Assembly: GCA_963664675.2 (NCBI GenBank)
Contig: CAXXLB010000014.1
Location: forward strand, 372,001-436,000
Reading direction: 5' to 3'
Source of the DNA: JASGMR01 sp963664675
GTDB lineage: Bacteria; Thermotogota; Thermotogae; Petrotogales; Kosmotogaceae
DNA: 64,000 nucleotides
The first letter of the stretch is position 1, and every line of letters begins with the position of its first letter. Under the pieces are notes generated by a model, which was not told the origin of the DNA, made no database searches, and saw only the letters and a list, made by a program, of their open reading frames with translations. Of this stretch, positions 26,264-35,631 are shown one piece after another. Made by a program: the position numbers and the translations under genes.

Positions 26264-27207
26264 GTAGATATCTTAAAGAGTATCTGGATAATATCGACAG
26301 TTTTATATTCGGTAAGACCTCTGCTGAAAGAAAGAAAATATTGGCTGAAATCGAAAGTTATGTATTGAATAACGCCGAAAGAGATTATGGGAATCAAGAT
26401 GAAGAATCGATAAGAAAAGCCATCAGTGATTTTGGAAAACCTGAGGAAGTGGCAGAAAAATATGTTGTGGAAGAACAAATAATCGCTCCCATCTTTAAAA
26501 ATTATCTCTTCATGTATTCTTTTATAGTTTTTTCCGTTCATATGGGACTTTTAATAGTGGGAATGATTGCCGGCAATACGGTGATTAACAAGGATATCAA
26601 CTCATTTGTTCCTCTTCTGGAATTTTTTGGAAGACTCCCCGTAACGTTCGTATTTGATTTCGGTGTGGTAACTCTTATATTGATGATACTGACAAGACAT
26701 AGAAAAAAATTACGGTTGCCTTATCTAGGAGGATTTCTTAAGAAAAGGGCCAAAAAGAAAAGTACAACAAAAAAAGGTTTTATGATAGGATTGATATTTT
26801 CGATCATAGGAACTTTCGCTCTTTTGTTCGCATTTATTTATGGACCGGTGTTCATATCAACCCAACCCGATACGGTTATTTCAAGTGACATAATAAACAT
26901 GTTAAAAACAGCATTTTTCATTGGCTTTGTACTCATGAGCATAAATACCGCAACGATTGTTTTCAATTTTCTTTTTCAAAGCAGATTAACGGATATAATT
27001 TCCGGGATAGTCGTATTGGGAATATTGTATACCTTTGCGTATCCGAGTAATTTGAAGAAATTCAGTGATTTTATAAATATTCAGATGACAGTTGAATCGT
27101 ATGCTGTCCTCAAGGGAATAATAATCCTCATAACTTTGATAACTGTTTTTATATTCTCTTTGAATGTTATTGATTATACTGCCTATATAACTGAAAAAAG
27201 AAGGTGA
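26260..27207 (+). CDS. HAAS-domain membrane protein
   Basis: A 315-residue protein with an N-terminal HAAS-type helical domain, often encoded beside PadR (SRYLKEYLDNIDSFIFG..., AISDFGKPEEVAEKYV, residues about 1-75). About six membrane helices follow, from roughly residue 85. HAAS domains are thought to interact with PadR partners and tie a membrane signal to transcription, but no mechanism is established for this protein. It overlaps padR by four bases. Its stop codon lies inside a hairpin shared with the converging alpha-galactosidase gene. Confidence 0.8.
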   Translation: MSRYLKEYLDNIDSFIFGKTSAERKKILAEIESYVLNNAERDYGNQDEESIRKAISDFGKPEEVAEKYVVEEQIIAPIFKNYLFMYSFIVFSVHMGLLIVGMIAGNTVINKDINSFVPLLEFFGRLPVTFVFDFGVVTLILMILTRHRKKLRLPYLGGFLKKRAKKKSTTKKGFMIGLIFSIIGTFALLFAFIYGPVFISTQPDTVISSDIINMLKTAFFIGFVLMSINTATIVFNFLFQSRLTDIISGIVVLGILYTFAYPSNLKKFSDFINIQMTVESYAVLKGIIILITLITVFIFSLNVIDYTAYITEKRR

Positions 27208-27225
27208 TCATTCCCCTTCTTTTTT
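27194..27225. terminator. Bidirectional terminator with both stop codons in its loop
   Basis: AAAAAAGAAGG (27194-27204) pairs with CCTTCTTTTTT (27215-27225). Each strand has a T-run on its exit side. The ten-base loop holds TGATCA, in which TGA ends the HAAS gene on the plus strand and TCA is the complement of the TGA that ends the alpha-galactosidase gene. Confidence 0.9.
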
Positions 27226-29049
27226 CTTTACACTATAATAGTTTACCTGTCTGCCGTCCTCTTTGAACGTAACTTTCTTATCAAGTTCGATGGCTTCCGT
27301 AGGGATTTTTGCCATCCAGCATCCTCTGCCGGGAATATCTATTCTTTCTCCATTGTTTTCAAGTCCTATCCATTTGCATCCCTTTACGGATTTTTTCTTA
27401 TTTCTGTTTTTGTCATTTAAATTTATTTCTATAAGCGTGTTGTATTTTTTGCCACCTTTGATTCCAATTGCATAAACCGCGTTCGATCCATCCATAAAGG
27501 TTCTGGAATTACCACCTTTAATTTCAAGAACATTCTTGAGTAACTTGAGATTATCATCGTCAACGAGTTCCATGTTGTCGCTCGTCATGACCATTGAATC
27601 CATTACTCCAACGGAATAAGCGAAGAGTTCTCTTTCGGAATCGGTTAATTTTATGTCCCTGTTTCTCAGGAAAATTACATCCGGATCGTTCAACCATAGC
27701 TTTTTATTCATGAAATTTCTGGTTATTGAATTTCTCAAAGCTTCTTTTAATCCGAAGGAAGTGAAAGGTTTATCCTTTTCTTCCCAGAAAGGAGCTGTAT
27801 CACAGGAAATTCTCATGCCGTCGACATATCCCAAAGACGGCCAGAGAGGTGCACCACAACCTAATATAAAGGAATCGTTGCCGACAGCCTTTCTTATCGT
27901 TTTCATACCTTTAATATAAGATTCTATGGGAGTTATTTTTTTATTGAATCTGTCACCCGGCATTGCACCTGCAAACAGAAAATCTATCTTGAAGTAATCG
28001 AATCCCATTTTTTTAAGTGTCCTGAATGTTTCAGTTAAATGATCGAGTACCTCGCTGTTTGAAAGGTCCAGGGAGTATATGTTTTTCTTCCAGTTTACGA
28101 ATGATAGTTTGTGCTCACCGTTTTTATTTTTCACAAACCAATCCGGATTACTTTTAAAGAGATCCGATGTTTCCGATGCGCAAAAGGGTGCGAGCCATAT
28201 TCCCGCAGAAAAACCCTTTGATTTTATATAGTCTGCAACCTCTTCTAAATTGTTAAATTTATCATTTGTTGTTAACCAGTCCCCTATATCTTTTTCGTAA
28301 CCATCATCGAGTTGTATCAGATTGTAAGGTATATTCTTTTCCTTTTTTATGTTGAAGATTAAATCAGTATTCTTTTTTATATCATCAAAACTGACATCGG
28401 TAAAGTATTGATACCAGCTACACCAACCGACTATATCGTCTTTTTTTATCTTTATATCGTTTTCCTTTTTTACCTGTAGTACGTAGTTGTCGAGCAATGT
28501 TGGAAGCGGATCGTGATATAGAATTATGAAAGGTTCAATCTCAATTGATTCCTTTGGATTGAGAGATTTTCCGAAAAATTCATTGTATGCTCTGATTGTC
28601 ATTCCTTCTTCATCCCATATGAAATACGGGTGCGATACTTTCGATTTCAATGCACCGATAACCATATGATTCGTCGCTATGAAATAATCACTCGGGTGTT
28701 CTCCCATTCTCAGCACTTCCGGAACAGGAGTATAAAGATTTGTACTTTTGTTTTCATCGAGATAATCAATGAGTTTATCAACAACAGGTTTTTCCCAGAA
28801 CGACATAAAGGGTGTCCAGCTCTGCCAGGAATTTATATGCACCGGTTCACTCACTTCTTCCACCGAGAATAAATCTATCAGTGATATTCTTTTTTCCTCT
28901 GAAGAACTATTTTTCAATGTACAAAAAATCTTTGTTTTATTATTCTGAACCTCAAATTTATAAACAATATCCATATCACCCCTGGTAATGGTCAGTTCCA
29001 GACCATTAAGCGGTGTTATGGATTCTATTCCCCTTATTTTTATTTTCAA
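27208..29049 (-). CDS. GH36 alpha-galactosidase
   Basis: Hydrolyses terminal alpha-1,6-galactose from melibiose, raffinose-type sugars or galactomannan fragments. At 613 residues it has a beta-sandwich N-domain, a barrel starting at GWCSWYQYFTDVS (residue about 208) and a C-terminal beta domain. The nucleophile is D356 in FKIDFLFAGA and the acid/base is D417 in DGMRISCDTAPFW, with LIQLDDGYE before them. The spacing matches thermotogal alpha-galactosidases. No signal peptide is seen, so it is cytoplasmic. It is a single gene with no galactose operon beside it. Confidence 0.92.
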   Translation of the reverse strand: MKIKIRGIESITPLNGLELTITRGDMDIVYKFEVQNNKTKIFCTLKNSSSEEKRISLIDLFSVEEVSEPVHINSWQSWTPFMSFWEKPVVDKLIDYLDENKSTNLYTPVPEVLRMGEHPSDYFIATNHMVIGALKSKVSHPYFIWDEEGMTIRAYNEFFGKSLNPKESIEIEPFIILYHDPLPTLLDNYVLQVKKENDIKIKKDDIVGWCSWYQYFTDVSFDDIKKNTDLIFNIKKEKNIPYNLIQLDDGYEKDIGDWLTTNDKFNNLEEVADYIKSKGFSAGIWLAPFCASETSDLFKSNPDWFVKNKNGEHKLSFVNWKKNIYSLDLSNSEVLDHLTETFRTLKKMGFDYFKIDFLFAGAMPGDRFNKKITPIESYIKGMKTIRKAVGNDSFILGCGAPLWPSLGYVDGMRISCDTAPFWEEKDKPFTSFGLKEALRNSITRNFMNKKLWLNDPDVIFLRNRDIKLTDSERELFAYSVGVMDSMVMTSDNMELVDDDNLKLLKNVLEIKGGNSRTFMDGSNAVYAIGIKGGKKYNTLIEINLNDKNRNKKKSVKGCKWIGLENNGERIDIPGRGCWMAKIPTEAIELDKKVTFKEDGRQVNYYSVKKKEGE

Positions 29050-29138
29050 AACTCCACCCCCTACTTCTAGAAATTATAAAACATTTTTAGAATTTTTGAA
29101 ATTCTGATATTTAAAAAAAGGGAGACTTTACAGGCTTA

Positions 29139-29804
29139 TTATTCCCTGATATCTACATATTTTACATAATCTTTTAAAATATAAGAGAATTTAGACAGTA
29201 TCTCCTTTTTGTAGGGTTCCGGATCGGAATCCTTATTTTTTCTGTATTGTTGAATTATTACCCTTTTTTTCCCTTTCAAGAGTTCAGCGATTTTTAAAAA
29301 ATCTTCTTCTTTCACGTAATCCGGATACATCGTTATTCTTATTTCGTAGTTATTGTAACCGTAATCATCCAGCAATGTGATATTTTCGAGAATGATTTCT
29401 GTATCGTATTCTGAAAAAATTCTGTAATTCGTTCCCTTGAAATCTATCGCTATAAAATCTACGATTGGCACGATTTCTTTTATGAACTTTTTTGAACTTC
29501 CATTCGTATCCACTTTGATTGAAAAGGAAGGAAATTCTTTCTTTATTTTTTTTATGAACTTTATCAATTCGTTCATATGAAGAGAAGGTTCTCCTCCTGT
29601 AATTACTATTCCATCGAGAACCTTCCTTTTTTCCTTAATATAATTTATTATTTCACTTTCATGTATTGTACCTTCTTTCATAATTTTCAACTCATAATTA
29701 TGACAGTAAGTACAATCCATATTACAGCCTGAAGTGAATACCACAGTAGAAATTTTCTCCGGGTAATCTACGAGACTCACCCGTTGCCATCCGGTGAATT
29801 TCAT
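29139..29804 (-). CDS. nrdG: Anaerobic ribonucleotide reductase-activating protein (radical SAM)
   Basis: A radical SAM activase of 221 residues that places the glycyl radical on NrdD. The CxxxCxxC cluster is in FTSGCNMDCTYCHNYELK (residues about 27-44), and the SAM-binding GGE motif is in GIVITGGEPSLH. The opening KFTGWQRVSLVDYPEKIS is typical of NrdG-type proteins with this N-terminal extension. Its start is immediately after the nrdD stop, so the two form an operon. Confidence 0.93.
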   Translation of the reverse strand: MKFTGWQRVSLVDYPEKISTVVFTSGCNMDCTYCHNYELKIMKEGTIHESEIINYIKEKRKVLDGIVITGGEPSLHMNELIKFIKKIKKEFPSFSIKVDTNGSSKKFIKEIVPIVDFIAIDFKGTNYRIFSEYDTEIILENITLLDDYGYNNYEIRITMYPDYVKEEDFLKIAELLKGKKRVIIQQYRKNKDSDPEPYKKEILSKFSYILKDYVKYVDIRE

Positions 29805-31943
29805 CTATATTTTTAAATAGAGTTCTTCCTCTACCTCTGAAGTTTCGGTCTCAGCTTTTCTATTAAGATTTGATATTTTCAGATTGTCAACGATGTACGT
29901 CTTTCTATGTCTGAACTCCTCTTTTTTTCCTTTGTTCCAATTCTGTACGGGTCTGTAATAACCGGTTATTCTGGAATAAACTTCCGTTTCATCCCCGCAT
30001 TCTGGGCATACATAGTGTTCACCCGAAATGTAACCGTGATTATGACAGATGGAATATGTGGGTGAGATGGTGAAGTACGGAATACGGTAATTTTCGGCGA
30101 TCTTTTTCACGAGAGTTCTGGTCGTACGCCAGTCATTGACTTTTTCCCCGAGGAACGTGTGAAATACCGTACCACCAGTATATTTCTGCTGCAAACTTTC
30201 CTGATGATCAAGAGCAGAAAACGGATCAACTGAAAAATCAACAGGCAGGTGGCTTGAATTAGTATAATATGGAGTATCATCACCGGCCGTATGTATATTC
30301 TTGAGTTTTTCTTTATCTATTTTGGCCAGTCTGTATGAGGCAGACTCTGCAGGGGACGCCTCGAGATTGTAGAGATGATCGGTTTCTTCCTGATAATCGG
30401 CCAGTTTTTCCCTCATAAAATTGAGTGTTTCCAGAACGAATTGTTTCCCCTTAATTCCATATATTGGCTCGTTGACCCACGACGCATTTATTGCCGCCTC
30501 GTTCATTCCGATTACTCCTATCGTGGAAAAATGATTATCAAAGTTTTTCAGATATCTCTTTGTATATGGAAAAAGTCCGGCGTTATTCAGTTTTTCTATC
30601 ACTTCCCTTTTTCTTTCAAGGCTTCTTTTGGCGATTTCCATCATTTCAACCAGCCTTTTTTGGAAAGTCTCTTTATCTTTGCTCATGTAGGCTATTCTCG
30701 GCATATTCAAAGTTACTACTCCGATGGACCCTGTGAATTCATCAGATCCAAAAAGGGCTCCTCCTCTTCTTCTCAATTCTCGTTTGTCCAGTTGAAGCCT
30801 GCAACACATGCTTCTGACATCATCGGGATTCAAATCCGAATTGATGAAGTTTTGAAAGTATGGGGTCCCATATTTGGAGGTTATTTGAAAAAGTCTCTCG
30901 ACATTTTCGTTTTCCCAGTCAAAATCCTTCGTCAGGTTATATGTGGGAATTGGATATTGAAACCCTCTGCCGTCGGCGTCTCCCTCATCGAATAATTCAA
31001 GTAAAGCTTCGTTTATGAGATTCATTTCTTTCTGGCAGTCACCATAAGTGAAGTCGATTTCTTTTCCTCCGACTATTGCCTTCTGATTTTTTAATTTTTC
31101 CGGTACAACCCAGTCCAGGGTTATGTTTGAAAATGGGGCCTGTGTTCCCCAGCGGCTTGGAGTATTCACTCCAAACAGGAAGGATTGTATATATTGTTTC
31201 ACCTGGGCGAATGACAGGTTATCGATCTTTACAAATGGTGCCAGATAAGTATCAAAGGATGAAAAGGCCTGGGCTCCTGCCCATTCGTTCTGAAGTATGC
31301 CGAGAAAATTAACCATCTGATTGGCAAGAGTGGAGAGGTGTTTAGCGGGTTGTGAAGTGATTTTTCCATTCACACCACCAAGACCTTCCTCAATTAGTTG
31401 CTTCAAACTCCAGCCTGCACAGTAACCCGAAAGCATGGACAGATCATGAATATGAAGCCAGCCGTTTTTATGGGCCTTTCCTATTTGTTCATCATAAACT
31501 TCATTCAACCAGTAGTTGGCGGTTATCGTTCCGCTGTTATGTAAAATTAATCCGCCGATAGAGTATGTTACAGTGCTATTTTCATTCACTCTCCAATCCA
31601 GTTTTGACAGATAATTATTGACAGTTTTGGAAAAATCAAGCATGGATTTGTTTATTTCTCTCAACTTTTCTCTTTGTTTTCTGTAAAGTATGTAGGCCTT
31701 GGCTACATCAGCGAATCCCGTTTGCTCCAGAACTACTTCGACCGAGTCCTGGATATCTTCTATGTATATGATATTTTCACTGATTTTTTGATTGAAATTA
31801 GCCACAGTTCTTAAAGCTAACATTTCTAAAACATCTTCGGTATAGCTTTTTTCGGTGGCAATGAAGGAGGACCTTATGGCTTTGATGATTTTGGTTATAT
31901 CAAAATCTACAACACTTCCGTCTCGTTTTTTTACTAATATCAA
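29805..31943 (-). CDS. nrdD: Anaerobic ribonucleoside-triphosphate reductase
   Basis: A class III ribonucleotide reductase that makes dNTPs without oxygen. At 712 residues it has an N-terminal ATP-cone (KRDGSVVDFDITKIIKAI, residues about 6-90) for allosteric control. The catalytic barrel follows, and the glycyl-radical loop is RITGYYRPVQNWNKGK near the C-terminus. A metal site precedes it: ICHNHGYISG and YVCPECGDE supply cysteines, with a histidine where many homologues have the second cysteine. The start is TTG 31943, preceded by GGGGG at good distance. The NrdG gene follows with no gap. Confidence 0.95.
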   Translation of the reverse strand: MILVKKRDGSVVDFDITKIIKAIRSSFIATEKSYTEDVLEMLALRTVANFNQKISENIIYIEDIQDSVEVVLEQTGFADVAKAYILYRKQREKLREINKSMLDFSKTVNNYLSKLDWRVNENSTVTYSIGGLILHNSGTITANYWLNEVYDEQIGKAHKNGWLHIHDLSMLSGYCAGWSLKQLIEEGLGGVNGKITSQPAKHLSTLANQMVNFLGILQNEWAGAQAFSSFDTYLAPFVKIDNLSFAQVKQYIQSFLFGVNTPSRWGTQAPFSNITLDWVVPEKLKNQKAIVGGKEIDFTYGDCQKEMNLINEALLELFDEGDADGRGFQYPIPTYNLTKDFDWENENVERLFQITSKYGTPYFQNFINSDLNPDDVRSMCCRLQLDKRELRRRGGALFGSDEFTGSIGVVTLNMPRIAYMSKDKETFQKRLVEMMEIAKRSLERKREVIEKLNNAGLFPYTKRYLKNFDNHFSTIGVIGMNEAAINASWVNEPIYGIKGKQFVLETLNFMREKLADYQEETDHLYNLEASPAESASYRLAKIDKEKLKNIHTAGDDTPYYTNSSHLPVDFSVDPFSALDHQESLQQKYTGGTVFHTFLGEKVNDWRTTRTLVKKIAENYRIPYFTISPTYSICHNHGYISGEHYVCPECGDETEVYSRITGYYRPVQNWNKGKKEEFRHRKTYIVDNLKISNLNRKAETETSEVEEELYLKI

Positions 31944-32092
31944 GTTTGAAACCCCCTATAAGTAGTAATTGCTTCAATACTAACACAATATATGGAACAT
32001 TTTTCAAAAAACCAACTCTCTTTTTTAGAAGTTTTTCCTTTTTTATATCGGTGCCATTTATAAAGATGATTTTATGAAGCACAGAGCAATTG

Positions 32093-32644
32093 TTAAGATT
32101 TTTGCTTCCTTTTTTTAATAAATTCTTTCAGATTTTCCTTTCCTATTTTTTCCGCCATTTTTATGAATGCTTCTCCCGTGGCTATTACATCGCCAAGGGC
32201 CCTGTGCCTGTCTTTAGCTATAATATTTAATCTGGCAAGTATCATATCGAGGTTGTGATGACCTGTAAACAGATATCTTGAAAGGCTTATTGTATCAACG
32301 TATGAATTTTTGATTGTTTCAAGTGAATAATGATCCGCATAGTAATCCAGGAATGATAAATCGAAACCGGCATTTTGAATGATCAGCGTTCTGTCCTCTA
32401 TAAAATCCAAAAGTCTTTTATATACTTCATCAAATCTTGGTTTTCCCCTTACCATTCTCGAATTTATACCGGTCAGTTGAGTTATGAAAATGGGAATCGG
32501 TCTTTCCGGATCAATCAATTCATTGAATGTTTCCATTTCAGAAATTTCAAAATCCCTTATGACGACGGCAGCAATTTCAATCAACCTGCAGCCCTTATAA
32601 GGGCTTAAACCAGTGGTCTCGGTATCGAGTACTACGAATTCCAT
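32093..32644 (-). CDS. DEDDh 3'-5' exonuclease (DNA polymerase III epsilon-like)
   Basis: A stand-alone exonuclease of about 183 residues. The motifs are VVLDTETTGLSP (ExoI, D/E at residues 7 and 9), NAGFDLSFLDYY (ExoII) and the C-terminal HRALGDVIATGEAFIKM (ExoIII). It may proofread for a polymerase or trim RNA and DNA ends. I place the start at ATG 32644, just before the conserved strand. The frame continues upstream into the M20 gene but without a ribosome site. The upstream M20 gene ends six bases before it, so the two are probably co-transcribed. Confidence 0.87.
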   Translation of the reverse strand: MEFVVLDTETTGLSPYKGCRLIEIAAVVIRDFEISEMETFNELIDPERPIPIFITQLTGINSRMVRGKPRFDEVYKRLLDFIEDRTLIIQNAGFDLSFLDYYADHYSLETIKNSYVDTISLSRYLFTGHHNLDMILARLNIIAKDRHRALGDVIATGEAFIKMAEKIGKENLKEFIKKRKQKS

Positions 32645-32649
32645 TTTTT

Positions 32650-33774
32650 TCACCAGATTTTTTTCATGAATGAAAGGCATGCTTTTACACCCACATCTAT
32701 ACATCCCTCATCGGGTAAAAAGAGACCGTCGTGAAGAGGTCTTCTCATTTTTTCCGTCCCACATCCCAGCCAGAAAAATATTGACGGATATATTTGAGAG
32801 AAAAATGCAAAATCTTCACCCGTGTAATTTTTTTCTGCCTCTATGAACTTTATATTTATTTGTTCAACAGTTTTTTTGAATTCACCGTAGAGGCTTGCAT
32901 CGTTCAAAAGGACCGGGTAGGATGCGCCGTAGGTGACAGAGCTTTTCAGGCCGAAGAGGCAGGCTATGTTTTTTGAATTGCTTTCAATTATATCCCTGAT
33001 TTTTTTATCTGTTTCATTGTCAAATACTCTGTAAGATCCTTCCAGGATAGCTTCTTCCGCAATTATGTTTCTTCTGGTACCTCCCCTGAGAGCACCTATT
33101 GTGAATGCAAATTCTTCGTAATTTGGAATTTCTCTGAAGATTCTTTCGTAAGTTATGTTCAGGTAATTTGCGGCAGCAATTATCGCGTCTTTTCCAAGGT
33201 GCGGCATGGCGCCATGAGAAGAAATCCCGTTGAACAGAACGTCGAATTCCGTGGGGCTGGCGAAAAAGGGACCGGGACGTGTTGAAATTTCGCCGACGTT
33301 GTAAAATCCGCTTACATGCAATCCCAGACAGGCTTTAATATTGTATTCTTTTAAAAAACCGGTTTTTATGAATGGGTCCGCTCCTCCCGGTCCTTCTTCG
33401 GCCGGTTGATAGAAAAATAATATATTTATTTTTTCATTTGATGTGATAACACTTTCAAGAATTCCCATGAGAACGGTCATGTGGACATCATGGCCACATG
33501 CATGCATCCAGCCGTTTTTTTGAGATTTGAACTGTGCATTCGTTTTTTCAGTTATAGGTAGAGCATCCATATCGGCGCGATAAAAAATAAAATCTTCTCT
33601 GGATGGATCACCTGTATATTTAATGATCAATCCTGTTTCCAGTACTTCTGTTATTTCAATTTGATTTTCAAATTTTTCCAGATAGTTTAAAATGATTTTC
33701 TTGGTTTCAAATTCCTCGAATCCTTTTTCAGGATTTTTGTGCAGCTCTTTTCTCAAATCATAAATAGTTTTCAT
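32650..33774 (-). CDS. M20-family amidohydrolase
   Basis: A zinc-dependent amidohydrolase of 374 residues, in the group with N-acyl-amino-acid deacylases and N-acetyldiaminopimelate deacetylase. The metal and catalytic motifs are FYRADMDALPITE (residues about 62-74), MHACGHDVHMTVLMG, and FFYQPAEEGPGGADPF with the catalytic glutamates. GLHVSGFY and the late NYTGEDFAFFSQ complete the site. The dimerisation domain lies between residues about 175 and 285. The substrate is not fixed by the sequence, and no lysine genes are next to it. Confidence 0.88.
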   Translation of the reverse strand: MKTIYDLRKELHKNPEKGFEEFETKKIILNYLEKFENQIEITEVLETGLIIKYTGDPSREDFIFYRADMDALPITEKTNAQFKSQKNGWMHACGHDVHMTVLMGILESVITSNEKINILFFYQPAEEGPGGADPFIKTGFLKEYNIKACLGLHVSGFYNVGEISTRPGPFFASPTEFDVLFNGISSHGAMPHLGKDAIIAAANYLNITYERIFREIPNYEEFAFTIGALRGGTRRNIIAEEAILEGSYRVFDNETDKKIRDIIESNSKNIACLFGLKSSVTYGASYPVLLNDASLYGEFKKTVEQINIKFIEAEKNYTGEDFAFFSQIYPSIFFWLGCGTEKMRRPLHDGLFLPDEGCIDVGVKACLSFMKKIW

Positions 33775-33880
33775 AAAAAGGCCTCCGTGATTGATAAAAA
33801 CAAAAATAGTATATAATATTAGAACACGGTTTTTGATATAATATTTTTGAATATATTCTTAAATTTTTTGAGGTGTTTAA

Positions 33881-34147
33881 ATGGCAGAACAAGACAAAAT
33901 CAATGAAAGTAACAATGAAGACAATAATGAAAGATATATAAAAGCTATTCAATCCAGTATAAATACGGCTCCGATAAGGAACAACAGTAAAATTTTTGTT
34001 TCGGATTTATGGGTTATTTCTTCCATTCCTGAGAATATGATTGTTTCTTTTTTAAAGTCAGCAGAATACGACTTACCTGATGAGGTCAATGAAATAATAG
34101 ACGATTCAAAGAAGAAAGATAATGTGGTGTATAGAAAGAAAAAATAA
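33881..34147 (+). CDS. Small conserved-looking protein of unknown function
   Basis: An 88-residue, acidic-start, lysine-rich-end protein without membrane segments. I recognise no family. Its centre (KIFVSDLWVISSIPENMIVS) could form a short structured region between flexible charged tails (NESNNEDNNER and SKKKDNVVYRKKK). AGGTG precedes ATG 33881. It is 26 bases upstream of glpK and leads the operon glpK-tsaE-lon-engB-cls. Confidence 0.65.
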   Translation: MAEQDKINESNNEDNNERYIKAIQSSINTAPIRNNSKIFVSDLWVISSIPENMIVSFLKSAEYDLPDEVNEIIDDSKKKDNVVYRKKK

Positions 34148-34173
34148 AAAATGAATGTACTGGAGGGGTAAGA

Positions 34174-35631
34174 GTGAGCTATATTTTGTCCTTAGACCAG
34201 GGAACAAGCAGTTCAAAGGCCATCATTTTCGATGAAAATTTTGTTCAGATAGCTGTTCAACAGGAAGAATTTCAGCAGATTTATCCTGAACATGGGTGGG
34301 TGGAACATAATCCGGCCGATCTGATTCTATCGATGATGAATTGTATCGACAGAGTCCTGGAACAGGCCAAATTATCCTTTAGAGATATGACCAGCATTGG
34401 AATTACGAATCAGAGAGAAACGATCGTTGCCTGGGATTCGAACACGGGGAAATCACTTTGTAATGCCATTGTGTGGCAGGATAGAAGAACGACAGAAAGA
34501 TGTAAAGAGTTGGTGAAATATAAAGATATAATTCATGAAAAAACAGGGCTTTTTCCAGATCCTTACTTTTCAGCCACAAAAATGGAATGGATGTTAAAAA
34601 ATTGTTATGAAGTTGAAAGGGCAGCGGACAAAGGAACTTTGAGATTTGGAACTGTAGACAGCTGGTTGATCTGGAATCTGACGAAAGAGAAGGTTTTTGT
34701 TACAGATTATTCGAATGCCTCGAGAACGATGTTGTTTAACATAAACGAAAAGAAATGGGATAAAGATCTTCTCGAATTGTTCGGAATAGATGAATTGTTT
34801 TTACCCGATGTGGTCGACAGTTCAAAACTGATCGCTTCATCCATATATGGTCCGGTCATTTCGGGGATAGCCGGTGATCAACAGGCCTCCTTGTTTGGTC
34901 AGACTGCTTTCAACATGGGAGATTCAAAATGCACGTATGGAACGGGTTCTTTTTTGCTTATGAATACTGGCGATAAGCCTTATTTCAGTGAAAACAGATT
35001 GTTAACGACTATCGGCTGGAAAATTGATAAAGAGATTGTTTATGCACTTGAAGGTTCGATTTTTAATACGGGTGCCCTGATAACATGGTTAAAGGATGGT
35101 TTGAATCTCATAAATGATGCTTCGGAAACTGAAAAGTTGGCCAGAGAGGCCGGCGATAATGGAGGAGTTTACTTTTCGGGTGCACTGACCGGTTTGGGAG
35201 CCCCCTATTGGGATCCGAGCGCCAGAGGATTGTTTGTGGGAATGACAAGGGGTACGAAGAAAAATCATCTGGTGAGAGCTGTTCTCGAATCGATAGCTTA
35301 CAGTACGAAGGACTTGATCGATTTATTCGTTGAAGATACTAAAATAGATTTGAAAAAGCTTCTCGTTGATGGAGGAGTTACGAAAAATAATTTTCTGATG
35401 GACTTTCAGGCAAATCTGCTTGGAGTCAGTGTTGACAGATCATTGATAAAGGAAACTACGGCACTCGGTGCCGCCATGCTTGCAGGATTGGCAGTTGGAG
35501 TCTGGACAAAGAAAGATCTGGAAGGAAGGCGACTGAGTGAAATAGAATTTAAACCCAATGGAAAGGATTTAACCGAAGCGTTCGAAAAATGGAAAGAAGC
35601 TACAAAAAGATCATTAGATTGGAAAATGTAA
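34174..35631 (+). CDS. glpK: Glycerol kinase
   Basis: Phosphorylates glycerol to glycerol 3-phosphate, feeding glycolysis or lipid backbone supply. At 485 residues it is a full-length FGGY kinase. The N-terminus reads LDQGTSSSKAIIFD, followed by TNQRETIVAWD, NAIVWQDRRT, GIAGDQQASLFGQ, YGTGSFLLMNTG, LTGLGAPYWDPSARG and VDGGVTKNNFLMDFQA. The start is GTG 34174 after GGAGGGG. The cardiolipin synthase at the end of the same operon also draws on glycerophospholipid metabolism, a modest link. Confidence 0.95.
   Translation: MSYILSLDQGTSSSKAIIFDENFVQIAVQQEEFQQIYPEHGWVEHNPADLILSMMNCIDRVLEQAKLSFRDMTSIGITNQRETIVAWDSNTGKSLCNAIVWQDRRTTERCKELVKYKDIIHEKTGLFPDPYFSATKMEWMLKNCYEVERAADKGTLRFGTVDSWLIWNLTKEKVFVTDYSNASRTMLFNINEKKWDKDLLELFGIDELFLPDVVDSSKLIASSIYGPVISGIAGDQQASLFGQTAFNMGDSKCTYGTGSFLLMNTGDKPYFSENRLLTTIGWKIDKEIVYALEGSIFNTGALITWLKDGLNLINDASETEKLAREAGDNGGVYFSGALTGLGAPYWDPSARGLFVGMTRGTKKNHLVRAVLESIAYSTKDLIDLFVEDTKIDLKKLLVDGGVTKNNFLMDFQANLLGVSVDRSLIKETTALGAAMLAGLAVGVWTKKDLEGRRLSEIEFKPNGKDLTEAFEKWKEATKRSLDWKM

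Noticed and set aside
30375..30995. Plus-strand frame of 206 codons inside nrdD
   Set aside because: It is antisense to the catalytic domain of NrdD and has no family resemblance.
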